DNA of 64,000 bases. Origin: Paraphysomonas bandaiensis. Its lineage: Eukaryota; Chrysophyceae. Below are positions 1 through 11,218 of the stretch, in pieces. Position 1 is the stretch's first letter; each line of letters starts with the position of its first letter. The stretch is taken from the NCBI GenBank assembly GCA_965644295.1, contig CBFFRP010000369.1:35221-99220 (forward strand), given 5' to 3'. The notes beneath the pieces were generated by a model, which was not told the DNA's origin, searched no databases, and saw nothing but the letters and a program-made list of their open reading frames with translations. A program made the translations under genes and the position numbers.

Positions 1-3000
1 CAGAGTTCTAGGTCTGGAAAGGACCGGCTCAGTGGCCCCACGACTGAGAATTCGATTCAACGGGACAGGCGTTGCGGACTTTGCAGGTGGAGTGCTTGTG
101 CCACTTCCTTTCCGTTCCTGAGGTTGTGAGGTACTTTTTTCAGGAGTGGCAGTTGGAGTCTTACGAGTAACGGAAGGTGACATACTTGGAGGCGGCTTGA
201 GGCCACCAAGCTCATGAAGTTCTTTAAGTGTTTTCCTTATTTCTTTCGGGTTGCTGTTCATATTAGCACCAACAGTTGCACCACGTAGGAAAGGTTTCGG
301 CTTCTTGGATTTCGGTTTCGGTACATCCTCCGCCTCTTTTAACATGGCTGATGGAGCGAGCATCTGAAGCATACCCTTACGTCCGCCGCCCTTGGCTTTC
401 ACATTATCCTCTGTTTCGCTATTCTCCTCGTCGCTGTCATCCTCATCACTTTCCTCCTTCATGCTAATTTGAGACGTTCGATCTCTTTCGGACCGGATAC
501 TCTTGCGTCCTGTATCGGCTTCAATAATTGGTGATATCGGTTTGCGCACCCCTAGTAATCCTACGATACACTTAAGACACTGAGGTGGTACACAAATGAT
601 GACCTACCCAATGGCCTGACTCGATTAGTCGTTCCGCCCACCATCCCGCCCCCTATAGTTAAGAAAGTTATACCATCACTACAATTACCACTTATCCTAC
701 CGATCTGACTTGACATCCTTCGGCCTTCACTACCCTCGCGTGTGTTGTGCGTCGTCGCCACATATCCCACATACGTGTCGTCGTCATCATCGGAGTCAGA
801 TAACGGTACCGAGTTTCGAGTTGACATAAGCCTCTCGAGTCTTAGATTATCGACAGCGAACTGCAGTACAGCAATTAAGCGTCAGAAACATACAAAACAT
901 TTACAAGCACCACACCTTTTGACTGTTCCCATTTCCAGTTTTAAAAACAATATTATTCTTCAGGTTCTTAAGGGTTGACAGCTTTGATGCCTGTTTAGTC
1001 ATAAAAACAGCTGTCGGCTTTTGAGATGTCAATTCTCCTGGTTTGTCGTCACTGAATGAACATGGGAAGGAATCTTCCTCGTCATTAATTTTATTCAACA
1101 TACTTATAACGCAATTAATATCTGTTAGGCCTCTGGCTACATGCTCGGCTTGCATCTGGTCGTCTGCCATTATCAAAGCTACGTTGAAAACAGAAAAGAA
1201 GGACTTAAAGGTTTTGTGATCCCCTAAATCCTTTTGAGTGGGGTTGAATGTCATTTCATCTTGGTCAGCACTGCATAGTCCCAGAACTATAATGCCCCAT
1301 TCCATGTATATAGCTTCACATAGCCTGTCAAAACTATATGATATTGCTTTAAGGAAGTCACTGTCGAGTGGTACATAGTAAAACTCCATACGGGCTCCAT
1401 GCAAGTACTCGCCATACCACGGGTCCAATTTATTCTCAACAACAGCGGACACTGCACCAAAGCTATGAAAAATGTTTTCCACAAATGTTGAAAAACCAGG
1501 ACAAATCGAGTTTCTAGCCTGGAGGGTAGTTTTGAACTCATCCAGACATAGGATGACGTCAATATCACTATCCTTAAGGATGGTACGATCCTCTGGTCGC
1601 AGCACCTGTACAAGACAGTCTAGATCGGGATTGAAATTTGACACAGATAGTGCTCTCATAACAGTGGCCGCATCTTCTGTTCCCGCCGCTGAGGCTGACA
1701 CCTCGGTATTGCACAAAAAAAACATTCCTGCTGCCACATCTGCTCTCACTTTCTTAAGATCTTCAACGGAGAGGGCAGACCCGATCACATATGTGACGCG
1801 AGAATCCAACATCGGACTAAGAATAAGGTTGCGAACATCTTCATTTGGCTCCACGGGACACAATACAACAGCATGGAACTCCGGGGACGAGGAAAATGCT
1901 CTATCTGGATGAAAGAACTCCTTGAAAAACTGCTCTAATTTGGACTTGTCATTAACATGGCCACAGAGAATGACATGGCTCTCTTGGGGATGGGCCTTGT
2001 ACGGATTGCGATAAGGCGATCGCATCGATAAAAGAACCTGTAATTTGTTGACCTGCATCGGAATGACCACTAGAGAGGCTACTATGAACAGAAGCACCAC
2101 AGATCTTGAGTACCTACACAGAAGTATATCAGAGATATCAGAAGAAACCGCAGCACAGAGTTCTCACGTTGTAGTTGGAGCAATGTCGCCATAACCCACA
2201 GTAGAAACAGTAACGATTATGAAGTAGAATGCATCGAAATATGTCAATCGAATACAGCGGATACTTGAGGGTTTGTATTGGTCATCTCCACGCTGTATAA
2301 TGCAGCCGATTAGAATACCAGAAAGATCCAAAAGTGAAACTACCTGGTAATAACCTTCACAATTGTTCTCCTTGCAGTCACAAGAATCATCTGCCGGAGA
2401 GCTAGGAGAACATGAGGGGCGCCAATCAGTTCGCGAGTTGATGTACTGACAGTCGAACTGATACTGCTCAATGTCGTTTTCCATGAGCTGAACCAAGCCT
2501 GCATAGAAAGATTAGGCGAAACACTACTTGCTAGACGAGTTTCACCAGCTGCAAGAAATGTCATACTCAGTAAGGTAAGTGTTAACGATAACAACTGCCT
2601 CTTCACACCACTCATGTTCCGTAAAGCCTTAAACGTTCTGAATATTCTTGCCAATCGCAGAATCCTAACAAAACGTAGAAACCCTAAATTGGTAGCTTTG
2701 TTACCAGTGGCTATCGTTAAGTATACAGGCAAAATAGTCACAATATCAACTATTGTCATAGACTGTCTAAAATAAGAAAGTGTTCCGTCCAAATAAAAAT
2801 TTAACGAAAAATCCACCATAAAGAATTGTGTGATGATCATTTCCGATAACAGGAAGGTCGAAGCTCCTCTGTAGCTGGAGATGTAGGTGTCCGCCACATA
2901 GACAATACATGCCAACACCGACAATGCGATTTGAAGGATATCCCACACGGCCCCTGCCCATGAATTCGCTTTGGTTATAGCGATTTTCTTCCTGAGCGGG

Positions 3001-3185
3001 TAATGCTCTGGAAGACCGGGAAAGAGTATTCGTGAAAGGGAAAAATCATCCGACTGCATGCTGCTGACATGGTCTGCTGCCTTCTTGTTCTTCTTCTCTA
3101 TTTTGCTAATAGAGGGAAGTCCCCGGGGATTATCATGAGAGAAAGAGTCGCGACTAGAGAACTGTCTGGACAGACCCCTATTCAT
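1..3185 (-). CDS. BK-like voltage-gated K+ channel with RCK region, 3' end outside window
   Basis: Six-TM K+ channel, inferred plasma-membrane. ATG at 3185. Phase-consistent exons are 3185-2546, 2498-2344, 2292-2168, 2113-916, 860-608 and 560-1, giving at least 977 aa, open at the edge. Visible: hydrophobic S1 (about residues 80-98), an Arg-rich S4 (about 167-186, RFVRILRLARIFRTF), selectivity filter TVGYGD (about 296-301), S6, then an RCK/BK-alpha region starting SHVILCGHVN (about 340). The two 3' exons add a hydrophilic tail with an Asp run (SDSDDDDD) and Ser/Pro/Lys-rich sequence ending in no recognised domain. All introns are 47-55 nt GT-AG. The 2343-2293 segment (51 nt) is open in frame, but it would place a hydrophobic stretch in the pore turret, so I treat it as an intron. 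Family call is firm; Ca2+ gating is inference. Confidence 0.9.
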
Positions 3186-3883
3186 AGTTGCTACACTGGA
3201 TGTCGCCTATCTGATAATCTCTGCAAATCGAGAGCATATACAATGCTACAAACGCATATAAATCTAACGCCTACACTACTATCGTACCTTATACTATAGG
3301 GGCGAGGATATTATATTAATGTAACGATAGGGAGGGACGTCAATGTATACACACACACACACACACACTGGTAGATCAGTGCCCTACAGAGCTACCTGTA
3401 CAACACCGTACAGAGCTGAAGAGGTATGCCTGGTATGCGTATGATGGCACATCCCTGTATACAGCTACACTACACAGTATGCTATGGAGAGGGATTGGTA
3501 CCAGTACACATACCTGCTGCTGCTGTATACATAGATTCGTACAATGAAACTGACCACTGATACTGCTGCTGGTGCAGTATTTCTGTGATAACGACGGACT
3601 CTGATTGGCTAATAAAATACAATTTTCTATTCCCCAAAGTCCAGCAGGGTATTAAATATCCAGATATTTTGATCTAGAACTTGGAAGAAATTCAGTGTAT
3701 GAAGTACAGCAGTACACACCATGTACAGAGTATGCAGTACTGATGTATGCATGTCCTACTGTGCTGTATGCCATATATTTTAGACGGGAGAATGGACGGG
3801 AGGTGGATCTGCCTCATGCATGGAAAGCAAGAACGAGATAAAGCGGCACATCACACTAATCTGACTCCACTCTCTTGAGCGCT
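3186..3883. other. Divergent intergenic region with (AC)10
   Basis: Sits between the start of the channel gene (-) and the start of the zinc-finger gene (+), so both promoters should lie here. A perfect (AC)10 tract is at 3349-3368. Many short TATAC/GTATAC words occur. No convincing ORF or RNA gene is seen. Confidence 0.6.
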
Positions 3884-4647
3884 ATGGCTCCTTCTAAAGC
3901 AAAGCGTCCTATTGCTGTTCGTCTAAGAGGAGTAGGTAAAGTTAAATCACCAGGACCGAGCAGACTCCTCACTTCTATTGATGATCAAATAGCGGCTCTC
4001 GAAAATGAGATTAATGATATAACTAGTGACTCCGGCGATGAGGATTCGGATGAAAGCTCTGATAGTGACTCGGAAGGCAGTGTACATGAGGAAGAAGATT
4101 TAGTCGAGGTTCGTGATAGTGACGGTAATATAGTGTCCATCAAGTCTAAATTAAACGGTAATTCTTATCGTGTGTTGTTATTGTTTGACGATGATTTATA
4201 GATGAAAAAATTAACCCCTTACCCAAGGAGTACTTACCTGATCCTAAGTGCGGAATTCCAAAAGCGGTAAAGGGACCACAGAAACCAAAGCAGCCACGTA
4301 AGACTAAATCTAATGACAGAACTGTGTTGGGTGCTGCAGACGGACTACAGAAAACTGTGGACGAACTCTTACGCAATTATACTCCATCGTCTGCTGAACG
4401 GCGGCCTTTTTGGTGCCGGATATGTAGGTATCAGGGGTGTAGTGAAGAAGACCTTATGAATCACCGGCAGTCGGAATTACATACCCTGGCATCAGAGCGA
4501 GAGCGGAAGCTGAGTACATGCAAGCTTTGTCGAAAGCAATTCACATCTCCTGAGCAGTTAAAGGAACACTTGAAGGGTAAAGCCCATATTGAGCGTCTTA
4601 GTCGCATGAATCAGAAGCAACAGAAGTCTAAAGACTTTCACCGATAG
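3884..4647 (+). CDS. U1/matrin-type C2H2 zinc-finger protein
   Basis: Two exons (3884-4157 and 4202-4647; 44-nt intron GTAATT...TTATAG, phase 1) encode 239 aa. I use the ATG at 3884; the frame is open 9 nt upstream but without an ATG. The N-terminal half is basic, then strongly acidic (about residues 50-78, Asp/Ser/Glu). The C-terminal half holds two long-spaced zinc fingers: CRICRYQGC with a distal H-x5-H (NHRQSELHTL), and CKLCRKQF followed by EHLKGKAHIERL. The C-x2-C...H-x5-H spacing is that of U1C/matrin/JAZ fingers, which usually bind RNA or dsRNA. The protein ends in a Lys/Gln-rich tail. Nuclear RNA-binding role is inferred from family only. Confidence 0.85.
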
Positions 4648-5128
4648 GGACCTGTATTCGTGATATTATTGTATAGTGCTGTGACCACTGTTTATTTTAT
4701 TTCAAACTTAAAAATATGTAATGATGATAGCTTTAAGCCGCTAGCATTCCGTTCTATAAACGCCCTAGCGGCATAATCCTATGGTCGTCTACTATACAAC
4801 CGTAATACAACCTTAGATTACTTTGATGGTCGCGGAGCTAAAAATCGACAAACGTACTCCTAAATATCTCAACTCATTGATGAGATACTTTGTAGTATAG
4901 TGATATTTCCAGGGCTACTATGACTGCCCAATTACAATTCATTTTTGTGACCTTGTACTCAGCATTGCTTCTGCTACAACTGTACAGCTGTAACTTAAGT
5001 ATTTGTTACGTTTTACATTACTGTTCCAAATATCCATCACAACTGATACAACCAGATAGAATGCACATATATATTATTACAAATATAATCACATCAGTTA
5101 ATATGAATAAATAAACTATTGATACAAA
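4648..5128. other. Convergent intergenic region
   Basis: Lies between the 3' ends of the zinc-finger gene (+) and the HAD gene (-). It is AT-rich; the one short ORF on the plus strand (4920-5114) shows no domain. An imperfect inverted pair around 4735-4775 (AAGCCGCTAGC / GCCCTAGCGGC) could form a 3'-end stem. Nothing else is seen. Confidence 0.5.
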
Positions 5129-6400
5129 TCAAAGTACAAAACAGCACTTCTCACTCTTAGTGGTCTCGACATTGCACTCCGTGTGTCGCTCGGTGCATAC
5201 CAACATCTCAAAATCCCGAAGAAATTTCTGCACCTGAAGTCGACCATCTGACCCAATACAAAGAAAATTGTCTGCTTCATTTAGGGCTTTGTCAATTGCT
5301 CTGTTTATTATTTCTATGTCACGGCTATCGGCTCCAATGATATGAATTTCCCTGGCACCAACATAAACACGCTTACATACTGCATCAACTGCAAGAGCAG
5401 CAGCCTGTAATGCAGCACTTTCGTTATCCAAAAGAGAGGCTAAGTAAAGCACCGGAAGTGCTAGATGCTCGAGAGCCTGCTCTGAGGCTATATGCATAGC
5501 AGAAGCATAGTAGCCCTCAATGGAATTGACATTTCCGTCATGCAACGGTACCTGGATATGTATCGTTCCGCCATAACATCCGGCAGAGAAGCATGCATTT
5601 ACAATATCATTAGGGTTACAGTCACTTCTATCCAAGCCGTCAACATATTCCACCTGCACAATAGCACCTCTGGGCCCACCGTTAAAACAATGCATATCTC
5701 CAAGTGAAATGCACAAAATGGCACCGTGCGAAAGCTGTAAACGGCGAGTGACAGTTATACCCTTGGCTTCTACACAATGAGCAGCACTGCTATACCCTTG
5801 TAACTCTATTGCCGGGAACAGCAAAGTGCACACACCCGCTTCCGATGCAATGCGAATGTTTCGCGGATCATCGTCAACTAATAACACATTGGACAACGAC
5901 AACTTCTGTTTGTGAAGTTTATATATACACTCCATCGCTGATCCAATGTGACCCTGCTTTCCATACTCGGAAAATCCCTTTGGAGTTTTCCATGACCCAT
6001 CCTCGCACCGAATAATAATTTTCCCAGCGATCTCATTTCCACCTAGCACAATAGCCAAAACCTTACGAATAAGTTCAGTCTGTCCGCTAAACGTAACCAC
6101 TGCTACGTGCATGTCCTGAATTTTAACAGCCTCTTGTAGCATCGCGGTGAATACAGGACGAACATGGGCCGCTAGGGTGTCAGCAGAGCCTGTCCATCGC
6201 CCGCCAGTGTGGATCTGCACTATAGTTGCATCGAAATCAATCGCCAGCAACCTTATCCCGCCCACAGAGGCGGCTAATGAAAGAATTCGTGCAACATGGT
6301 TGTGCAATTGGCCGTTATCGCAGCTCATGGTGACAAAGCTATAGGCTGCACCAATGCAGTTTCTCCTGTGCAGTATCTTCATGCAACTCCAGGCAGACAT
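5129..6400 (-). CDS. HAD-superfamily phosphatase-like protein with C-terminal CaaX box
   Basis: Single exon, 423 aa from the ATG at 6400; a later in-frame ATG (6328, MSCDNG) is an alternative start. All four HAD motifs are visible: motif I LLAIDFDATI (D55, D57), motif II VVTFSG (about 101-106), a Lys-containing stretch KTPKGFSEYGKQG (motif III), and motif IV LLVDDDPRN (D176-D178). These predict a Mg2+-dependent phosphohydrolase; the substrate is unknown. The C-terminal 200 residues are alternating alpha/beta with no firm assignment. The protein ends KSEKCCFVL; a C-terminal CFVL fits a CaaX prenylation signal (Leu at X favours geranylgeranyl), preceded by a second Cys. Membrane attachment is therefore inferred. 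Confidence 0.8.
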   Translation of the reverse strand: MSAWSCMKILHRRNCIGAAYSFVTMSCDNGQLHNHVARILSLAASVGGIRLLAIDFDATIVQIHTGGRWTGSADTLAAHVRPVFTAMLQEAVKIQDMHVAVVTFSGQTELIRKVLAIVLGGNEIAGKIIIRCEDGSWKTPKGFSEYGKQGHIGSAMECIYKLHKQKLSLSNVLLVDDDPRNIRIASEAGVCTLLFPAIELQGYSSAAHCVEAKGITVTRRLQLSHGAILCISLGDMHCFNGGPRGAIVQVEYVDGLDRSDCNPNDIVNACFSAGCYGGTIHIQVPLHDGNVNSIEGYYASAMHIASEQALEHLALPVLYLASLLDNESAALQAAALAVDAVCKRVYVGAREIHIIGADSRDIEIINRAIDKALNEADNFLCIGSDGRLQVQKFLRDFEMLVCTERHTECNVETTKSEKCCFVL

Positions 6401-6567
6401 ACACGCACAACACGGATATACATATATACAGCAGACTGCTGTCGGTATACATCTTGCAATCTACGGTCTATACGCAGCTGTACTCTGCTCTGTACGGTAC
6501 GTCTACTCCCATATACAGCCAGCACACGGGGGTCAGCTGTGTCTCGTATCACATACACATCTCATCA

Positions 6568-6899
6568 CTATCTCGATATCAACCGCCACAGCTCAACAAA
6601 TGCTGCAATCTGTGAATCCTGTCCATCTATCTTCTTGAGAGGTACAACTGTAACTGTTTCTACGGACTTGATAATCGGATGAAGAGGATATACATACTCC
6701 CCTTCTACTGACTGCAGTTGTACTGCTGTGAGGTCGGCTTCCGTGTAATCTCTCTCCACGTTACCCTCTTGTGACCCTTGCGATGTAACTCTTATTCCAC
6801 CACCAACTATTTGACTTGATTATCCCACCTAAAGGAGATGTTCTTGGATATAGCAGGGGCCGGAGCTTCTCCTTCATTTCCTTCACTAGTTGACATCAT
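6568..6899 (-). CDS. Small two-exon gene of unknown function
   Basis: Not recognised. ATG at 6899; exons 6899-6829 and 6790-6568 join through a 38-nt intron (GTGGGA...AATAAG, phase 2) to give 97 aa. The N-terminus is acidic/Pro-Ala rich (GNEGEAPAPA); the remainder is mixed alpha/beta and ends FVELWRLISR. No signal peptide, membrane segment or motif is seen. It lies upstream of, and on the same strand as, the HAD gene (168 bp apart), so it could instead be 5' exons of that gene. Acceptance rests on frame closure across the intron. Confidence 0.45.
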
Positions 6900-7893
6900 G
6901 CAGCGCCACGAGCATATACACTGGTACTTGTCATGCTGCTTCAACGCTTAAATGTATGTCTGATTGTTTACGGCTAGTGAATTGCGTCCGTCATCACGTT
7001 AACTCTATGCCAATAATTTTATTTGTTGCGAACATTACAATACTTTGAACTATGGATTTAAGTACCTCATATCTAATACATTGGTATCACGTAGCTGTTA
7101 TATATATTCATTATATATACAACTAATAAACGTTAACTTTATAAATATTAAATCCATTAGCCACAATTCTACTGAACTTGTGGTAGGGAAGTGGACATCA
7201 GGAAGCTACGAGAATGGCAAAATTCATTTGAAACAGAGTTAAAAGTAAACCCAATTCCTTGATTTCAAAGGTAGTGGGCATGTGCAGATTGTCTTAGGTA
7301 ACACTTATTGGAAGGTCATTATTACAGATTACAGCTACTTGGGTAAATCTTTAATGGTAATTATCGAATTGAGATAGCAGGAGACTTTTGTACAAATTCT
7401 GCGGATACAAATTGTAAGCACATGTTTAATAACATTTTAGTTTTATGATTTAGAATATGGTAGTCTCGTAGTACCACTATATTTTTTAAAGTTTCATTAG
7501 GTGATCGATCCTTTCTATATATGTCTATCTGGGCGCAAAATTTTCCAATGATAAAAACTGTCGGCTTAAGAATCAGTTCTTGAAATTTGCTTACATCTAT
7601 AAGTAATTTGTACTCATCTCTACACTTATTATTATTCAATGTGAGATATATCTGAATAGACAATGACAGCTGACGACATTAATGTTCTTGTTGTTTGTTG
7701 CACGAAGATAAAAGTGAAGGCATCAACACGGACCATCGACATCTGTAGTTCAAAGTAAACATACATTTTAAGTCCTTTACATGTTATAGAATGATGAGAT
7801 CAAAGTCAGCACAAGGCTGGAAGTAGAGTAGTATTAAGATAAATACAGACTATAAATTAGTGTACTACAAAACAGACCACTGCTAGCTGCTAG
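6900..7893. other. AT-rich intergenic region
   Basis: About 1 kb with no supported gene. A 100-codon open frame on the minus strand (7361-7663) has AT-driven composition and no recognisable domain, so it is not called. Promoter sequences of the small gene should lie near 6900-7000; downstream sequence of the methyltransferase-like gene is at 7670-7893. Confidence 0.5.
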
Positions 7894-8928
7894 CTACCAC
7901 CAAGTTTTCCTCGCTGGGACAGGTGGGTTTGGGGGTGCCTCATCACCACTAAATGGCTTGATGTGAAAGTACGCGATATTGCAATAATTCATATATTCTC
8001 CGTAATTGGTTGTAAAATTAAGTCCAAGCGTAGATTGAATGTGCAAAGCTATTTTGTAGTCTTCTCTAGATTCGTCTGTCATAAGAAGTGGCCGGGATAT
8101 GTATTCAAGATTTGTATAATTCCCGTATAATTCGCAGTGTTGGCGCCTCCTGTGGTGGTCAGAGAGAACATTGCTACCAAATACTACTGGTGGGATCTCA
8201 TGATACGTTTCCAAGTTCCGCTTCAGCCATGCAGCCTTCGGATCATCTGCACGCTCAAGCGTCGATTTGACAGAGTTCGCATGCTCTTGACGTGTCAAAC
8301 CTCCTTGCTGGGGATAATTATCTTCCAGTATCATGTGCTGGAATCCTTGTTTTTGTAAGTATGTCACACGGGCGTAGGACATTTGGTGGTCGTCTTCATA
8401 CACAAGGGTTGTAGCCGGATTGACTCCAGGATAGTTGACCCAATCAATATCCTGAATATCCTTAAATTTCTTACCTGTGAGATATTCATTGTTAGTATTA
8501 TCTATCCATCGAACTGGTTGACCACAGATAGGGTGATCAAGAGGGTCTATAGAGATAATTTTTGCGCTTGGAGCAGCCGAGCGAAAGAAATATGTTGAGA
8601 CACCAGAATTAACGCCCGATTCAATTACTGTTTCTGGTTTGATATGCTTGGTGACCATATATATAGCAAACGCATGATTGATACGAATACCACACTTGTT
8701 ATTTTTATCTGGTCGATTATTATAGAGCTCAAGAAATTCGTCTAAATGTTCCAAGAAATACTCACGAGAGTTGTCAATGAAGTTGTGTCCCAGCTGCATC
8801 AGTTTGCTTCCCAGTTCGGAAGATGGTACTCCAAACTGAAAGTCTCGTCGTATGTATTTAGCTCTACTCAAACAGATAAGCGTACAAAACAATAGAGCCC
8901 TAGCGATGTAGACTGCCTTTAATGTCAT
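7894..8928 (-). CDS. Secretory/membrane-anchored class I methyltransferase-like protein
   Basis: Single exon, 344 aa from the ATG at 8928 (19 codons of open frame upstream lack an ATG). The N-terminus MTLKAVYIARALLFCTLICL is a signal peptide or anchor. A Rossmann segment with a glycine-rich motif (ETVIESGVNSGVSTYFF) followed by an acidic beta2 end (KIISIDPLDHP) resembles motif I/II of class I SAM-dependent methyltransferases and the related cephalosporin-hydroxylase-like family. A later LVYEDDHQ and MILEDNYPQQGG fit the core order. One N-glycosylation sequon NYTN is present. Lumenal or secreted location is inferred; the substrate is unknown. Confidence 0.65.
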   Translation of the reverse strand: MTLKAVYIARALLFCTLICLSRAKYIRRDFQFGVPSSELGSKLMQLGHNFIDNSREYFLEHLDEFLELYNNRPDKNNKCGIRINHAFAIYMVTKHIKPETVIESGVNSGVSTYFFRSAAPSAKIISIDPLDHPICGQPVRWIDNTNNEYLTGKKFKDIQDIDWVNYPGVNPATTLVYEDDHQMSYARVTYLQKQGFQHMILEDNYPQQGGLTRQEHANSVKSTLERADDPKAAWLKRNLETYHEIPPVVFGSNVLSDHHRRRQHCELYGNYTNLEYISRPLLMTDESREDYKIALHIQSTLGLNFTTNYGEYMNYCNIAYFHIKPFSGDEAPPNPPVPARKTWW

Positions 8929-9429
8929 ATTGTGATTAGGATGGCGCAGATGACAATATAATGACAGTGATAGTAGGACGGTCAACGGTGTGTAGATTAT
9001 AGTAGTATAGTGAGGAGTGGGTAGTGAAGTGGGTGAAGACGAGGATCACTGAACAACTGCTATATCAGGATGAGTGCATAACATCTACATACATACATAC
9101 ATATATATGTACAGTGTATATGTACTACGTGGTGGTACATATAATACCGGCTCACCCTACACATATGTATACCGGTATACTGTACCGTATAGCGAATGAT
9201 GTCGTACTCATACCCTGTCCAGTATACGGTATATACGGTATCTACAGTATACTATACTTAGAGACACGACGTGGACCACATCAGTTGGAATGTGTGCTAT
9301 ATTATATCAAGGAGCACCTCCTTCATTGTGAGAGTGGTCCACAAACAGTAAGGGAAGCTCTCACCCTTTCAGTTCTAACACTTTCACACCTTCAAGCGAG
9401 GCTGTGGTTTATTGTGGTGCATGTTATTT
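8929..9429. other. Intergenic simple-sequence region
   Basis: Promoter side of the methyltransferase-like gene. Contains CATA/TATG and GTATAC-type simple repeats around 9080-9250 and no supported gene. Confidence 0.5.
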
Positions 9430-9945
9430 GTAGGTGCCCTATTCCGAGATCACGCCCTAGTAAAATGATAGTGTTGATTAAACTAAGCAACGTATAGATT
9501 TTATTAAACTCCTGGCGCATTCTTTGTGTGCTTGTGTGTGGCACCAGACAAGCGTCAGCTAGATCTACACTGTACTTGCATAGTCGTACATGATTACGAG
9601 AAATCCTACGCATTCTAAGGAAGGAGGGGTCTCAGCTAATGCCAGCTTGGCCTATACTGAGTCATACATGGTCACGAAAACTCCGCGTAATCTTTTGGGA
9701 AGGTGAACATGGCATTGCTAGAATATGCGCGAATTACATACATAGGTGAAGACGAACACGGGATAAGGCAGTAGGGTGGCTCGCACAGTATCCGTGCGCG
9801 AACTATATGGTAAGTCAAGCTGTTGAATAGGTGGACGGGTGTGTGAATACGTAGAATCAGCGCAATTTCTTGGTGTTATATGTGGTATACCAGCGAGTCA
9901 TCACTATGGCCACACTGTCGGAATGGGGCAGCGTGCATATATTTG
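9430..9945 (+). repeat. Dispersed repeat family, copy A (matches 52505-53045)
   Basis: This stretch aligns, with substitutions and gaps, to 52505-53045. Shared landmarks in the same order include CCTATTCCGAG/CCCATTCCGAG, GGCACCAGACAAGCGTCAGC, CATGATTACGAGAAATCC, AAGGTGAACA, TACCAGCGAGTC and GGAATGGGG. Copy A carries extra sequence between the middle landmarks. No coding capacity is evident. Family type is unknown. Confidence 0.75.
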
Positions 9946-10604
9946 TTGTTGTTGACGTGAAAGCTCAGCTCGTTGTGTTTGTTACGTTTTTTGAACGTTA
10001 CATGAGCACAATCACTGTGGTGTGGTACAGAAATATTTTACTCTGACCTTCCCATGTTCTGATATATCATCGTTGTTTTGGTTGTGCTCGGTGTTAAAAA
10101 GGCTTACTTTATCACTCTTGTACGAATATTAGTGTGCACTATTGCGACATCCATTTCTGGAAGGCAAGCGAGGCATGATACGCCAATGGCTGAGGTAGGT
10201 TGTACAATTTATATGTTGTTTTGATTTTTTTCTAGCATATACTGCAGTCGAAGAGATAATTTGTAATATATTTCCCATGTGATTGGGACTCCTCTCCACA
10301 CCACCTACCTGCGTATACTGCTTGTATCGAGTCAAATTAGCCTGTCATCTCTGGAATGAAGTTCTTCGTTAAGTGTTATTGTCAAAGATATGTCGTGTCG
10401 CATTGCCATTGAAATCGTCAACAAAACTGAAGCTGGTAATTCACCTACTGTCAACTATGTACACCCATTTGACACAAGATCGACATATAAATATTAATTT
10501 TCATATATATAACTGAAGATGCCGTATCAATGTAGATATACCCAAATTAAGTCAAGTACTTTGTAATGTAGTATGTAAGGCCCTCGTGTTTTTAGTGAAT
10601 GTTT
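9946..10604. other. AT-rich intergenic region
   Basis: No supported gene. A 68-codon minus-strand ORF (10129-10335) has no recognisable content. Confidence 0.45.
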
Positions 10605-10747
10605 TTAGTGAATGTCTGATTATTAGCAATAGGCGTGTAAGACTAGCAAAATAATTTAACTAACCAGTGCTTAACTCTGATATCCTACAATTTGGCGCTG
10701 CTGATTGTGTGTCACCGCAAGCACCAAGGTGCAACCACTTTCATTAC
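10605..10747 (-). repeat. LINE 3'-tail family, copy 1
   Basis: Shares with the LINE 3' end (56770-56965) the ordered blocks TTAGCAATAGGCGT, a CCTAC-ATTT block, and the terminal hairpin region CCGCAAGCACCAAGGTGCAACCA. Written in LINE sense it runs on the minus strand. The GCACC-AA-GGTGC palindrome is intact. No target duplication was identified. Confidence 0.7.
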
Positions 10748-11218
10748 TTCTCGGCTTCATGATACTTCACTTCAGGGCCTGGTAACCATTAATGGTAATG
10801 CCATTATAATTGCCGGGACATTTTTAATTAATGCCATTAATCTACTTTTGTTGAGAGGCTCTTTAGTCGTGCAGCGTTGATTATGACACCTGAGCGTAGA
10901 ATCATGAATCCATATCGACTAGAATCGGTGCTATTCCTACGAGCCAATTACATGTTGTGGGATGTTTATACCCTCCATAAAGCCCTGCAAGAAGATCCTG
11001 ATGTGTCAGTAGAGAGCGAGAAGTAGTTAAAATTTGTAGTCTGCTATTTAACTAAAAATTAGCAATTAAGGGAGCACAACAGTATCTATTATATGAGTGG
11101 TGCTATCTACTTTAAGTTAGTAGGTACTAATGGCCATTAATGCGCCATTATAATTGCCGGGACATTTTTCATTAATGCCATTATAATTGACGGGAGCTGG
11201 ACTACCATTAATGGGCCA

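Noticed and set aside
561-827. Separate small gene starting at 827 (-)
   Set aside because: A 55-nt intron (915-861) joins this frame to the K+ channel, so it is an internal exon of that gene.
5180-5800. Macro domain in the second half of the HAD protein
   Set aside because: The alpha/beta pattern is suggestive, but the ADP-ribose-binding glycine motifs are not present.
7361-7663. 100-codon minus-strand ORF
   Set aside because: AT-driven composition, no domain and no splice partners.
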